Source: Dryocola clanedunensis_A
Lineage (GTDB): Bacteria; Pseudomonadota; Gammaproteobacteria; Enterobacterales; Enterobacteriaceae
Length of the DNA stretch: 64,000 nucleotides
Reading direction: 5' to 3' (one strand)
Assembly (NCBI GenBank): GCA_038405435.1
Contig: JBBYHZ010000012.1
In this document: positions 15,932-23,849 of the stretch, one piece after another
Numbering within the stretch: position 1 is the stretch's first letter
Layout: each line of letters begins with the position of its first letter
Program-made: the position numbers and the translations under genes
Notes under the pieces: generated by a model
The model's input: only the letters and a program-made list of their open reading frames with translations
Database searches by the model: none
What the model was told of the DNA's origin: nothing

Positions 15932-15949
15932 ACGCAAATACATTTGCGT
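15932..15949. promoter_or_regulatory. 18-bp perfect palindrome upstream of the yjjQ operon
   Basis: ACGCAAAT-AC-ATTTGCGT lies 35 bp upstream of the first gene in an AT-rich spacer. Its position suggests an operator, perhaps for autoregulation. It resembles a PurR site with a widened centre, but that spacing is not known to be bound. Confidence 0.45.
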
Positions 15950-16132
15950 CATCAATTGATAGCAAAAAGACGGCTTAAATGATGTTAAGTGATTTTTGGG
16001 AGGATTGGTATTGCAGATTCAATAATATTTCACAATGCCATTACAATAATAAATAACAGGAAAGTATTATTAAAAGAAATATTAACAACCGATCATAAAA
16101 TAAAAGTTTTAGAAAAAGGCGCTTATTTCCTT

Positions 16133-17020
16133 CTAAAAATGGACAATTATCCGCTCAACATCGCGACGGAATGCTTTCGGCGTGGTGCCCGTATAGCGAC
16201 GAAAAAACCGGGAGAAATAGGTCGCGTCGCTGAAGCCCAGATAGTCTGAAATCTGACTTATCGTCATGCTGGTATAGTGCAGGCTGCGCTTCGCCTCCAG
16301 CAGCAACCGCTGGTTGATAACGTTCAGCGCGCTCTGCCCGTGTAGCTCCTGGCAGAGATTATTGAGGTGGACGCTGGACAGCCCGATGACGCTCGCATAG
16401 TGCGACACCGGCAGATGCTCGCGATAATGCCTCTCCAGCAGTTTATTAAAAGTACGTATCACGGCCCGTTTGCGTTCCACTCGCCCACCGGCTGCAGGAA
16501 CAGGCGCGCTCTGACGGTTAAGCCAGACGAGAAGCGCGCCGGTCAGCGAATGCATCATCATGTCCCGCGCTTCACCATCCCCTTCGTACTCGCTCTGCAG
16601 GGTACGAAACAGGGTGTTGATCTGGCCTCGGGAGGCGTTAACGGGAAAACATGCCGCCCGGGATAAGACCTGCAGCGGCCGACCAAACTGCTGTTCGAAC
16701 TGGGTCACCAGCGGAGCAGAAAAAGAGAGCGAGTATCCCTGAGTGCCGGGTGAAAAGCGAAAGCCGTGAACGCACAGCGCCGGAACTACCTGCAGACAGG
16801 CCTGTTTGACGTGGTGCACGCTGCCTTCAATCTCTATCTCAGCCTGGCCCTTATGCAGATACAGCAGCTGCACCAGATCCGCATGCTGATGCACACGGAT
16901 ATGCCATTCATACAGGCTGCTGCGGCTGTGAATAGACTCGCAGTGCAGTAAATCCCGCGTCGGCCAGTTCAGGTTTTCGCCGTACAGCTTAAAGACGGGT
17001 ATAGATTGGCTCAGGCTCAT
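16133..17020 (-). CDS. AraC-family regulator, PobR-like
   Basis: A 295-aa regulator with an N-terminal cupin-like effector domain (VHQHADLVQLLYLHKGQAEIEIEG) and a C-terminal double AraC HTH (about 195-290), ending ISDYLGFSDATYFSRFFRRYTGTTPKAFR-type sequence. It sits 92 bp downstream of pobA on the same strand, as AraC-type PobR regulators often sit beside pobA. It is probably activated by 4-hydroxybenzoate; the effector is inferred from context. Confidence 0.85.
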   Translation of the reverse strand: MSLSQSIPVFKLYGENLNWPTRDLLHCESIHSRSSLYEWHIRVHQHADLVQLLYLHKGQAEIEIEGSVHHVKQACLQVVPALCVHGFRFSPGTQGYSLSFSAPLVTQFEQQFGRPLQVLSRAACFPVNASRGQINTLFRTLQSEYEGDGEARDMMMHSLTGALLVWLNRQSAPVPAAGGRVERKRAVIRTFNKLLERHYREHLPVSHYASVIGLSSVHLNNLCQELHGQSALNVINQRLLLEAKRSLHYTSMTISQISDYLGFSDATYFSRFFRRYTGTTPKAFRRDVERIIVHF

Positions 17021-17112
17021 CTCTCGCTCGCGCTCGTGTCAGGGCGGGAAATAGCCGCCCTGAATAAGTGTAGTACATTCAATAGGTTTACAATTGTGCC
17101 GCCGCTGGTCCC

Positions 17113-18297
17113 TCAGCGAACCTCCTCAAAAGGCAGGCCAACATAATTCTCGGCTATCGTCGTCATTCCCGCCTGCGAACCTAAGTAGTATTCCCGGTCA
17201 GCCTGCTGCATTTTGCGGTCAAAATCGTTCTGCCCGGCAAAATCATGCAGCAGATTAGTCATAAACCAGCTGAACCGCTCTCCCTTCCATACGCGCCGGA
17301 GCGCCATTGCCGAATAGGTTTCTAAAAGATCGGTGCGCCCTTCGTGATACACCTTACGCAAAATACGATAGAGATAGTTTACGTCCGAAGCGGCCAGATT
17401 CAGCCCTTTCGCCCCGGTTGGCGGGACGATGTGTGCCGCGTCGCCCACCAGGAACAGCCTGCCGTACTGCATCGGCTCGACGACAAAGCTGCGCAGCGGG
17501 GCAATGCTTTTCTCAAGTGAGTGACCAGTCACTAACTTCGCGCCCAGCTCGGCGGGCAGGCGGCTTTTCAGCTCGCTCCAGAAGCGCTCGTCGGGCCAGG
17601 CCTCTACGGTATCGGTCAGCGGCACCTGCAAATAGTAGCGGCTTCTGGTTAGTGAGCGCTGACTACACAACACAAAGCCGCGCTCATGATGGGCATAAAT
17701 CAGCTCGTGGTTTACCGGTGGGGTATCCGCCAGCAGCCCTAGCCAGCCGAAGGGATAAACCCGCTCGTATTCACGCAGGATATCTTCTGGAATGGCGTGT
17801 CGGGAAACGCCGTGGAAGCCATCGCACCCCGCGATGTAATCGCAGTCGATGCGGCAGGTCTCGCCCTGCTTTTCAAAAGTGACGTAAGGCGAGTCACCTT
17901 TTATTTCAAAGAGCTGCACGTTACTGACGCCATAGATGGAACGGCCCCGGCTCTCTTCGCGTGCCGCCATTAAATCGCGGGTCACTTCGGTCTGTCCGTA
18001 AACCATGACCGTTTTGCCCCCCGTCAGCTCTTTGAGCGGAACAGGAATGCGCCTGCCGTCGAACAGGAACTCCACGCCGTCGTGCACCAGCCCTTCGGCA
18101 TCCATACGCTGGTTCACGCCAGCTTCGCGCAGCAAATCGACGGTGCCCTGCTCGAGAATGCCCGCCCGTATCCGCCCTAATACATAGTCCGGCGTCTGTC
18201 TTTCGAGGATCACACTGCTGATGCCCGCCTGGTGCAGCAGCTGACCAAGCAGCAGGCCGGACGGCCCGGCGCCGATAATCACCACCTGAGTTTTCAT
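17113..18297 (-). CDS. pobA: 4-hydroxybenzoate 3-monooxygenase (PobA)
   Basis: A 394-aa FAD- and NADPH-dependent aromatic hydroxylase that converts 4-hydroxybenzoate to protocatechuate. The N-terminal FAD fold is IIGAGPSGLLLGQLL; the second FAD motif LVGDAAHIVPPTGAKGLNLA is near residue 285; the R-A-G-I-L-E-Q-G segment is the PobA signature. Length equals that of characterised PobA when translation starts at 18297 (MKTQVVIIG). The reading frame is open 30 codons upstream but without family similarity. No pcaGH genes for ring cleavage are in the window. Confidence 0.97.
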   Translation of the reverse strand: MKTQVVIIGAGPSGLLLGQLLHQAGISSVILERQTPDYVLGRIRAGILEQGTVDLLREAGVNQRMDAEGLVHDGVEFLFDGRRIPVPLKELTGGKTVMVYGQTEVTRDLMAAREESRGRSIYGVSNVQLFEIKGDSPYVTFEKQGETCRIDCDYIAGCDGFHGVSRHAIPEDILREYERVYPFGWLGLLADTPPVNHELIYAHHERGFVLCSQRSLTRSRYYLQVPLTDTVEAWPDERFWSELKSRLPAELGAKLVTGHSLEKSIAPLRSFVVEPMQYGRLFLVGDAAHIVPPTGAKGLNLAASDVNYLYRILRKVYHEGRTDLLETYSAMALRRVWKGERFSWFMTNLLHDFAGQNDFDRKMQQADREYYLGSQAGMTTIAENYVGLPFEEVR

Positions 18298-18595
18298 AGG
18301 GTACGCTCGCTCACGATTATGTTTGTGATTTGTTGTGATTGTGTTTTTAAAATGTTTCACATGCATTTTTGCCAGCCAGCCGGGCAAAAAGAAGGCCGAT
18401 AAATGACTAAAACCTGCACTTTTCGAAAATTAACCAGAACTGCGAGCGGCCTCAAACTTTACTGAAACAGCGTTCGCCGGAGTTTATTCGTACAAAGATT
18501 GATCTGGCACGTCGGAGCGCGAGGGGGTGGGTATGTTACTAATGGGAAGTCCTTTTTTTGCGCGATACGCGCTTACTTTTCCTTCAGGGTCAGGC

Positions 18596-19372
18596 ATGCA
18601 AACAGAAGTCAGCATTCAACGGGAAGTGACCCGCCTGTGCATACAGTGCGCGCTTTTTTTATTGCAGCACGGGGCGGAAAGCGCGCTGGTAGAAGAACTT
18701 TCCTCCCGCCTGGGCATCGCGCTGGGCATGGACAGCGTGGAAAGCTCCATTTCGGCCAATGCCATCGTCCTGAGCACCATTAAAGACAACCAGTGCCTGA
18801 CGACCACGCGTAAAAATATCGATCGCGGCATCAACATGCACGTCGTTACCGAAGTCCAGCATATAGTGATTATGACCGAGCATAAGCTGCTGGATTATAA
18901 AGACGTGCAGAAGCGCTTCGCGCATATCAAGCCGCTGCGCTATCCGCGCTGGCTGGTCGTGCTGATGGTCGGCCTCTCCTGCGGCTGCTTCTGCAAGCTC
19001 AACGGCGGAGGCTGGGACGGGGCGTTCGTCACTTTTATTGCCAGCACGGTGGCCATGTACGTTCGCCAGCTGCTGACCCAGCGTCACCTGCACCCGCAGA
19101 TTAACTTCTGCATCACGGCCTTTGTGGCGACTACCCTCTCCGGCCTGTTAATTGCCAAAGGCCCGTTTGCCAGCACCTCTAATATTGCGATGGCGGCAAG
19201 CGTGCTGCTGCTGGTGCCCGGCTTTCCGCTCATAAACGCGGTAGCCGACATGTTCAAAGGACACGTGAATACCGGCCTTGCGCGCTGGGCGATGGCGAGC
19301 CTGCTGACGCTGGCCACCTGCATCGGCGTCATTATGGCGATGGCACTCTGGGGGCTACGCGGATGGGCATAA
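18596..19372 (+). CDS. yjjP: Succinate exporter subunit YjjP (ThrE family)
   Basis: A 258-aa protein with a soluble N-terminal domain (about 1-110) and a C-terminal membrane domain (about five segments, LVVLMVGLSCGCFCKL onward, VLLLVPGFPLINAVADM). Together with YjjB it forms the split ThrE-type transporter described for succinate export in E. coli. The start at 18596 (MQTEVSIQREV) matches E. coli YjjP; a longer frame from 18527 is not supported. It overlaps yjjB by 10 bp. Confidence 0.95.
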   Translation: MQTEVSIQREVTRLCIQCALFLLQHGAESALVEELSSRLGIALGMDSVESSISANAIVLSTIKDNQCLTTTRKNIDRGINMHVVTEVQHIVIMTEHKLLDYKDVQKRFAHIKPLRYPRWLVVLMVGLSCGCFCKLNGGGWDGAFVTFIASTVAMYVRQLLTQRHLHPQINFCITAFVATTLSGLLIAKGPFASTSNIAMAASVLLLVPGFPLINAVADMFKGHVNTGLARWAMASLLTLATCIGVIMAMALWGLRGWA

Positions 19373-19836
19373 TTGATTTTGTTCTGGCGCTGCTGCAGGA
19401 CATGGCGCTGGCGGCCATTCCGGCGGCTGGCTTCGCACTGGTGTTCAACGTGCCACACCGGGCGCTGCCCTACTGCGCCCTGCTGGGGGCAATAGGCCAC
19501 GGTTCGCGCATGGCGCTGATGGCGGCGGGCGTAAATATCGAGTGGAGTTCATTCGTTGCGGCAATCCTGATTGGTACGATCGGCATTCAGTGGTCACGCT
19601 GGTATCTGGCCCACCCGAAGGTATTTACCGTCGCGGCGGTGATCCCCATGTTCCCTGGGATCTCCGCCTACACCGCAATGATTTCCGCCGTGAAGATGAG
19701 CCACTTCGGCTACAGCGAAGACCTGATGATCCTGCTGATGACCAACTTCCTGAAGGCCTCGTTCATCGTGGGCGCGCTGTCCATCGGCCTGTCGCTGCCG
19801 GGGCTGTGGCTCTACCGCAAGCGCCCGCGGGTTTAG
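19363..19836 (+). CDS. yjjB: Succinate exporter subunit YjjB
   Basis: A 157-aa, almost wholly membrane-embedded partner of YjjP with about four to five segments and the conserved GHGSRMALM, FTVAAVIPMFPGISAYTAM and YRKRPRV end. Length and sequence correspond to E. coli YjjB. It is convergent with pcaK, with only 6 bp between the stops. In E. coli the next genes would be dnaT and dnaC. Confidence 0.95.
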   Translation: MGIIDFVLALLQDMALAAIPAAGFALVFNVPHRALPYCALLGAIGHGSRMALMAAGVNIEWSSFVAAILIGTIGIQWSRWYLAHPKVFTVAAVIPMFPGISAYTAMISAVKMSHFGYSEDLMILLMTNFLKASFIVGALSIGLSLPGLWLYRKRPRV

Positions 19837-19842
19837 CCCAGT

Positions 19843-21222
19843 TTACTCCCTCTCCACCATAGAGAGGGCCGGGGTAAGGGGAGGCTCCTCAGGGGAATGA
19901 CTCCTTTCGGCCGCCCGCCTGCCCTTGGCAAAAATAGCCAGCGCGGTAATCATCGCCGGGACGGCGAGAATAAAGAACACCGTCTGGAACGCCAGGCCGA
20001 GCGACATCATTTCCGCCCCGGCAAAGGCGCTCAGGATCGCGCCGATGCGTCCGACGCCGTGCATCCAGCTCGAACCGGTTGCGCGGGCTTCCGTCGGGTA
20101 GTAGCTGGCGGAAAGCGCATTCATGCCGGTGTTTGCCCCGTTCAGACAGGACCCGCAGAAAAAGGCCAGCGCGCCGAGCAGCGTGAAACTCTCGCCTGCC
20201 AGGCCAATGACAATCGTCATGCCGCCGCCGGTGGCATACATCAGCCCCAGCGCCCGGTGGGGGTTTATCCGGTCCATCAGCCAGCCGGCAAACAGCGAAC
20301 CCAGGGTGCCACCGGCCTGGTAGAGCGCGGCAATCACCGCCGCCTGCGCCACCGTCATGCCGATGCCCTTGACCATCGAGGGCAGCCAGCTGCCGAGCAC
20401 GTAAACCAGAAACAGCCCCATAAAATAGGCCAGCCACAGCATCAGGGTGCCAAAGCGGTACTCTGCCGAAACCACGATTTCTATTGCGCCTTTCTTTACC
20501 GCGGGCGGCGGAGGGATCATAAACTCTGTTGCCGCGTCGACGGCTTCAGGATATAGCTTTGCCACAATCTGGCGGATACGCCGCTGCTCGGCACGCTTGC
20601 TCACCAGAAAGCGCACGGATTCGGGCAGCTTCCACATCAGCAGCGGAACGAACAGCAGCGGCAAAACGCCGCCCAGCACCATCAGCGAATGCCAGCCCAG
20701 GTTTGGGATCATCCAGGATGCCGCAAATCCGCCGCTCGCCGCGCCAAAGGTAAAGCCGCAGAAAATCACCGTAATAATAAACGAGCGCTTTTTCTCCGGC
20801 GCATACTCCGACACCAGCGTCCCCATGTTCGGCATCGCCGCGCCCAGGCCCAGGCCGGTCATGAAGCGGAAGAACATCATCTGATCGATGTTCTGCGAGA
20901 AGGCGGTGGCGCAGGTCCAGAAGCCGAAGAAAAAGACGCTGTTGATAATAATTTTCTTGCGCCCGAGCCGGTCGGCCAGCGGCCCGGACAGCATCGCCCC
21001 CAGGGCAAGACCGATAAGCGCCGCGCTGATAACAAAGCCCAGCTCGTGGTTGGTCACTCCCCAGCTCTCTTTCAGCACGGGAGCGATAAAGCCCATAATG
21101 GCGATATCAAAGCCGTCCAGCGCAATTACGCAGAACCCCAGCAGCACGATGAGCTTCTGGTAGCCTCCCAGCGGGCTGTGGTCGATTAATTCTCTTACAT
21201 CCATGACTTTTGCATCTGACAT
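19843..21222 (-). CDS. pcaK: 4-hydroxybenzoate/aromatic acid MFS transporter, PcaK-like (AAHS family)
   Basis: A 459-aa, 12-segment MFS proton symporter of the aromatic acid family. The family motif DGFDIAIMGFIAP is in the first membrane helix, and GPLADRLGRKK in the 2-3 loop. pobA in the same region makes 4-hydroxybenzoate or protocatechuate uptake the best guess. The start at 21222 has GGAG with 7-nt spacing. The last residues (LTPALSMVERE) come from an intergenic palindromic repeat, so the C-terminus has been replaced or extended. It is divergent from a TetR gene. Confidence 0.87.
   Translation of the reverse strand: MSDAKVMDVRELIDHSPLGGYQKLIVLLGFCVIALDGFDIAIMGFIAPVLKESWGVTNHELGFVISAALIGLALGAMLSGPLADRLGRKKIIINSVFFFGFWTCATAFSQNIDQMMFFRFMTGLGLGAAMPNMGTLVSEYAPEKKRSFIITVIFCGFTFGAASGGFAASWMIPNLGWHSLMVLGGVLPLLFVPLLMWKLPESVRFLVSKRAEQRRIRQIVAKLYPEAVDAATEFMIPPPPAVKKGAIEIVVSAEYRFGTLMLWLAYFMGLFLVYVLGSWLPSMVKGIGMTVAQAAVIAALYQAGGTLGSLFAGWLMDRINPHRALGLMYATGGGMTIVIGLAGESFTLLGALAFFCGSCLNGANTGMNALSASYYPTEARATGSSWMHGVGRIGAILSAFAGAEMMSLGLAFQTVFFILAVPAMITALAIFAKGRRAAERSHSPEEPPLTPALSMVERE
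19850..19887. repeat. Palindromic intergenic repeat overlapping the pcaK 3' end
   Basis: CCCTCTC-CACCATA-GAGAGGG followed by CCGGGGTAAGGGGAG is the core of a widespread palindromic repeat. It forms a stem between the convergent yjjB and pcaK genes and could end both transcripts. It is read as the last pcaK codons. Confidence 0.7.
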
Positions 21223-21349
21223 TAAGATTCTCCGCGCCGTGGAAAGGCGCCACGTCAGTGATAATATTCGCAACGGGGCGCCTGGGAACAGTAGAAGTTA
21301 GTGTATAAGGTGCGTTATCGCCCGGCATGAGATCACACTTTTTAAACAA

Positions 21350-21366
21350 TTCGTTCACAAAACGAA
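21350..21366. promoter_or_regulatory. Candidate TetR operator between pcaK and the TetR gene
   Basis: The inverted repeat TTCGTT-CACAA-AACGAA has 6-bp arms and a 5-bp spacer in the 211-bp divergent spacer. This is the size and position expected of an operator for the adjacent TetR protein. Confidence 0.5.
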
Positions 21367-21433
21367 CCTAATGATTCAATAACCAAAATCAGGTTATAGA
21401 ATAACTTTTTGGATCCACTCACGAGGAGCCCGC

Positions 21434-22075
21434 ATGGAAAGCCACGAGATCTATCTCCCGGAACGCTTTGAAGAGGCGAGCCTGAAAGAGAAAATCTTCT
21501 TTAGCGCCATTGAGCTGTTTGCCGAATTTGGCCTTAACGGCGCGCGTATGGAGCAAATCGCCGAGAAAGCAGGCACCACCAAACGCATGGTGGTTTACCA
21601 CTTCAAGAGCAAAGAGCTGCTTTACGTGCAGGTGCTGGAATATGTCTACACCCAAATCCGCAGCTCGGAGCGCAGGCTGAACCTGGCCGACCAGCCGCCG
21701 GTTGAGGCCATGGTGCAGCTGGTGGAGTGGACGTTTGATTTCCACGCCGGCAACCCGGATTTCATTCGTATTATCTGCATGGAGAACATGCAGCGCGGGC
21801 GCTTTGTGAAAGAGTCCACCTACCTGCGAGAGGTGAACCGCAGCGCGTTAACGCTGCTGGAGGACGTGCTGAGTCGCGGCCAGGCTGCGCATCTGTTCAG
21901 CAAATCGATTAACGCCAAAGACGTTCACCGCCTGATCAGCAGCTTCAGCTTCCACCACGTCGCCAACAGCTATACCTTTTCGAACCTTTTTGAAGAGGGG
22001 GCCGACCCGGCGCAGAACACGGCCCACTACCGTGAGATGGCGGTGAAGGTGGTGCTGAGATATATCGGGCCGTAG
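21434..22075 (+). CDS. TetR-family transcriptional regulator
   Basis: A 213-aa regulator. The N-terminal HTH (about 15-65) reads LFAEFGLNGARMEQIAEKAG then TTKRMVVYHFKSKELLY, a standard TetR recognition region; the remaining helical domain is an effector pocket resembling TetR_C proteins of aromatic catabolism. It is divergently transcribed from pcaK with a candidate operator between, so control of aromatic acid uptake is likely. The effector is unknown. Confidence 0.85.
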   Translation: MESHEIYLPERFEEASLKEKIFFSAIELFAEFGLNGARMEQIAEKAGTTKRMVVYHFKSKELLYVQVLEYVYTQIRSSERRLNLADQPPVEAMVQLVEWTFDFHAGNPDFIRIICMENMQRGRFVKESTYLREVNRSALTLLEDVLSRGQAAHLFSKSINAKDVHRLISSFSFHHVANSYTFSNLFEEGADPAQNTAHYREMAVKVVLRYIGP

Positions 22076-22172
22076 GTATTAGGAACACTCCGTCTGCGCC
22101 CGCCAGCGGCGAGGGGTTATACTCAGGGGCTACATGCTCCTGCACAGCAGGGAAATAACAGGGAATGAGAAG

Positions 22173-22676
22173 ATGAAAGCAAACAAATTACTCTGCGCTA
22201 TGGCGCTGGCATCATCCGTATTCGCAGGCCAGGCGCTGGCGGCCAGCTGGCAGGATCAGCTCTCCAGCGCGGCAAGCGAACTGAGCAAAAGCGGCACAGC
22301 CTCCACCGCGGGCACCGCAAGCAGCGGCTTGTCCCTCTCTACGCTGACCGGGCTGCTGAACGGCGGCAACCAGGCGCTTAACGCCAACAGTATGACCAAC
22401 GCGGCGGGCGTGATGGAGTACTGCGCGAAGAACAAGCTGGCTTCCGTGACCAGCACTGAAAACCTGAAAAGCCAGCTGATGAACAAGCTAGGCATGGAAG
22501 ACACCGCGAAGGCGGTTGAAAAACCGGATTACAATCAGGGGCTGATGGGCCTGCTGAATACCGGCAAAGGCCAGCAGCTGGATCTGACCACCATCGGCAG
22601 CTCGCCGCTGGCGGAGAAGGTGAAAACCAAAGCGTGCGATCTGGTGCTCAAGCAGGCGGCTAATTTCGTTTCATAA
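22173..22676 (+). CDS. yjjA: DUF2501 periplasmic protein YjjA
   Basis: A 167-aa secreted protein with a signal peptide (MKANKLLCAMALASSVF, cleavage after ALA near residue 23) and a Ser/Thr/Gly-rich stretch, then the DUF2501 core (LTGLLNGGNQALNANSMTNA and VKTKACDLVLKQ) with two cysteines that could pair. It corresponds to E. coli YjjA, which follows dnaTC in that genome. The function is unknown. The start at 22173 fits the signal peptide; an earlier ATG at 22134 is not needed. Confidence 0.88.
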   Translation: MKANKLLCAMALASSVFAGQALAASWQDQLSSAASELSKSGTASTAGTASSGLSLSTLTGLLNGGNQALNANSMTNAAGVMEYCAKNKLASVTSTENLKSQLMNKLGMEDTAKAVEKPDYNQGLMGLLNTGKGQQLDLTTIGSSPLAEKVKTKACDLVLKQAANFVS

Positions 22677-22696
22677 TCCGTTTTACGCGTAAAAAT

Positions 22697-22810
22697 GGTG
22701 GATGGCGCTGCCGCTTATCCACCCTACGAATTTTTCATATCTGGTGGGTGGCGCTGCCGCTTATCCACTCCACCTGGTTCGTAGGTCGGATAAGCGCAGC
22801 GTCATCCGAC
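22697..22810. repeat. Cluster of three REP units (BIME) between yjjA and gfrF
   Basis: Units at 22697-22722 and 22742-22768 share GGCGCTGCCGCTTATCCAC in the same orientation; a third (22781-22810) is inverted (GGATAAGCGCAGCGTCATCC). It separates two convergent operons. Confidence 0.85.
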
Positions 22811-22817
22811 AGGGCTG

Positions 22818-23828
22818 TTAGTAGTCGAACTGACGGTAATAGCGTCGGATATCCAGACTGTGCCCGGTGTAATGTTCAAAATGAGCGGCCAGCCTGTCCA
22901 CCAGCAGGGTTGAGGCCACGCACGGCGCCATTATCCAGCGGAACTCGTCGTCAATGCCGTTCAGCGCAAATTCACGAGGATCGATAACCACCAGATCGTC
23001 GGTGATCTTGCTGGCGAAGGCTTCCACGCGATCGTCGAGCGCGCGGCACTTCCCTTCCCCCTTCACCAGAAACAGCGGCACGTCTTTTTCCAGCAGCTCC
23101 AGCGTGCCGTGGAAAAACTCCGCCGAACTGACCGATTTGGTACGTTTCCACTGCATCTCTTCCAGAATACACATCGAGAACAGATAGACCTCGCCCCACA
23201 TCTCGGCCCCGCCGATCCACATCATATACTCCGCGTTATGGTAGCGGCTGGCAATCTCGTCGGCGCGATCGTTAAATTTGCGTTTAGCCTGTAACAGATT
23301 TTCCGGCAGCAGCTCCAGCTGGCCTGCAAAACGATCGTAGCCGCTGAACTCACCGTTGAGCGCGACCAGGCGGAAGAACAGCCAGTACAGCAGCATGTAT
23401 TCAAACTCCACGCCGTTTTTATGCTGCATCGGGATGTGCCAGGTTGCCGCTTCGGCCAGCGGCGAGTCCGCATTTTTAGTGATAGCCACCACGCGAATGC
23501 CCTGCTCCTTGCACCAGCGGGCAATCGCCACCGACTCTTTGGTGTCGCCTGATTTTGAAAGCGTAATCACCACCGAGTCTTTAGTAAGCTTTTTATTTCC
23601 CTTAGAGATTAACTCCGCCGCCTGCTCGGTATAAACCGGCAGCGCGGTCACCTCTTTGGCAAACTCCTGCATGGCCATCATCGGCGCCAGCGAGCCGCCC
23701 ACCGAGGCGAAAAATATATTATTAAAACCTGCCTCGTGAATATTTCCGGCCACCTGCTCGGCAACTTTACGCGCAGAGATAATATCGCGAGCACTGGTCA
23801 GGTACTCGTCCTGATTAAAACCTAACAT
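22818..23828 (-). CDS. gfrF: Fructoselysine/glucoselysine-6-phosphate deglycase, SIS domain
   Basis: A 336-aa SIS-fold enzyme, last of the gfr operon. It has two SIS halves: FFASVGGSLAPMMAMQEF near residue 40 and LSKSGDTKESVAIARW near 90 hold the phosphosugar loop. It resembles FrlB/GfrF, which split fructoselysine 6-phosphate into glucose 6-phosphate and lysine. Gene order gfrABCDEF equals that described for Salmonella. The start at 23828 has AGGAG upstream. Which of the two deglycases uses which Amadori product is taken from the Salmonella work. Confidence 0.9.
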   Translation of the reverse strand: MLGFNQDEYLTSARDIISARKVAEQVAGNIHEAGFNNIFFASVGGSLAPMMAMQEFAKEVTALPVYTEQAAELISKGNKKLTKDSVVITLSKSGDTKESVAIARWCKEQGIRVVAITKNADSPLAEAATWHIPMQHKNGVEFEYMLLYWLFFRLVALNGEFSGYDRFAGQLELLPENLLQAKRKFNDRADEIASRYHNAEYMMWIGGAEMWGEVYLFSMCILEEMQWKRTKSVSSAEFFHGTLELLEKDVPLFLVKGEGKCRALDDRVEAFASKITDDLVVIDPREFALNGIDDEFRWIMAPCVASTLLVDRLAAHFEHYTGHSLDIRRYYRQFDY

Positions 23829-23849
23829 AGTTATTCTCCTGAAAAGGAA

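Noticed and set aside
18527..18595. 23-codon N-terminal extension of YjjP
   Set aside because: The extension is unlike the E. coli protein, while the ATG at 18596 gives exact alignment with the YjjP N-terminus.
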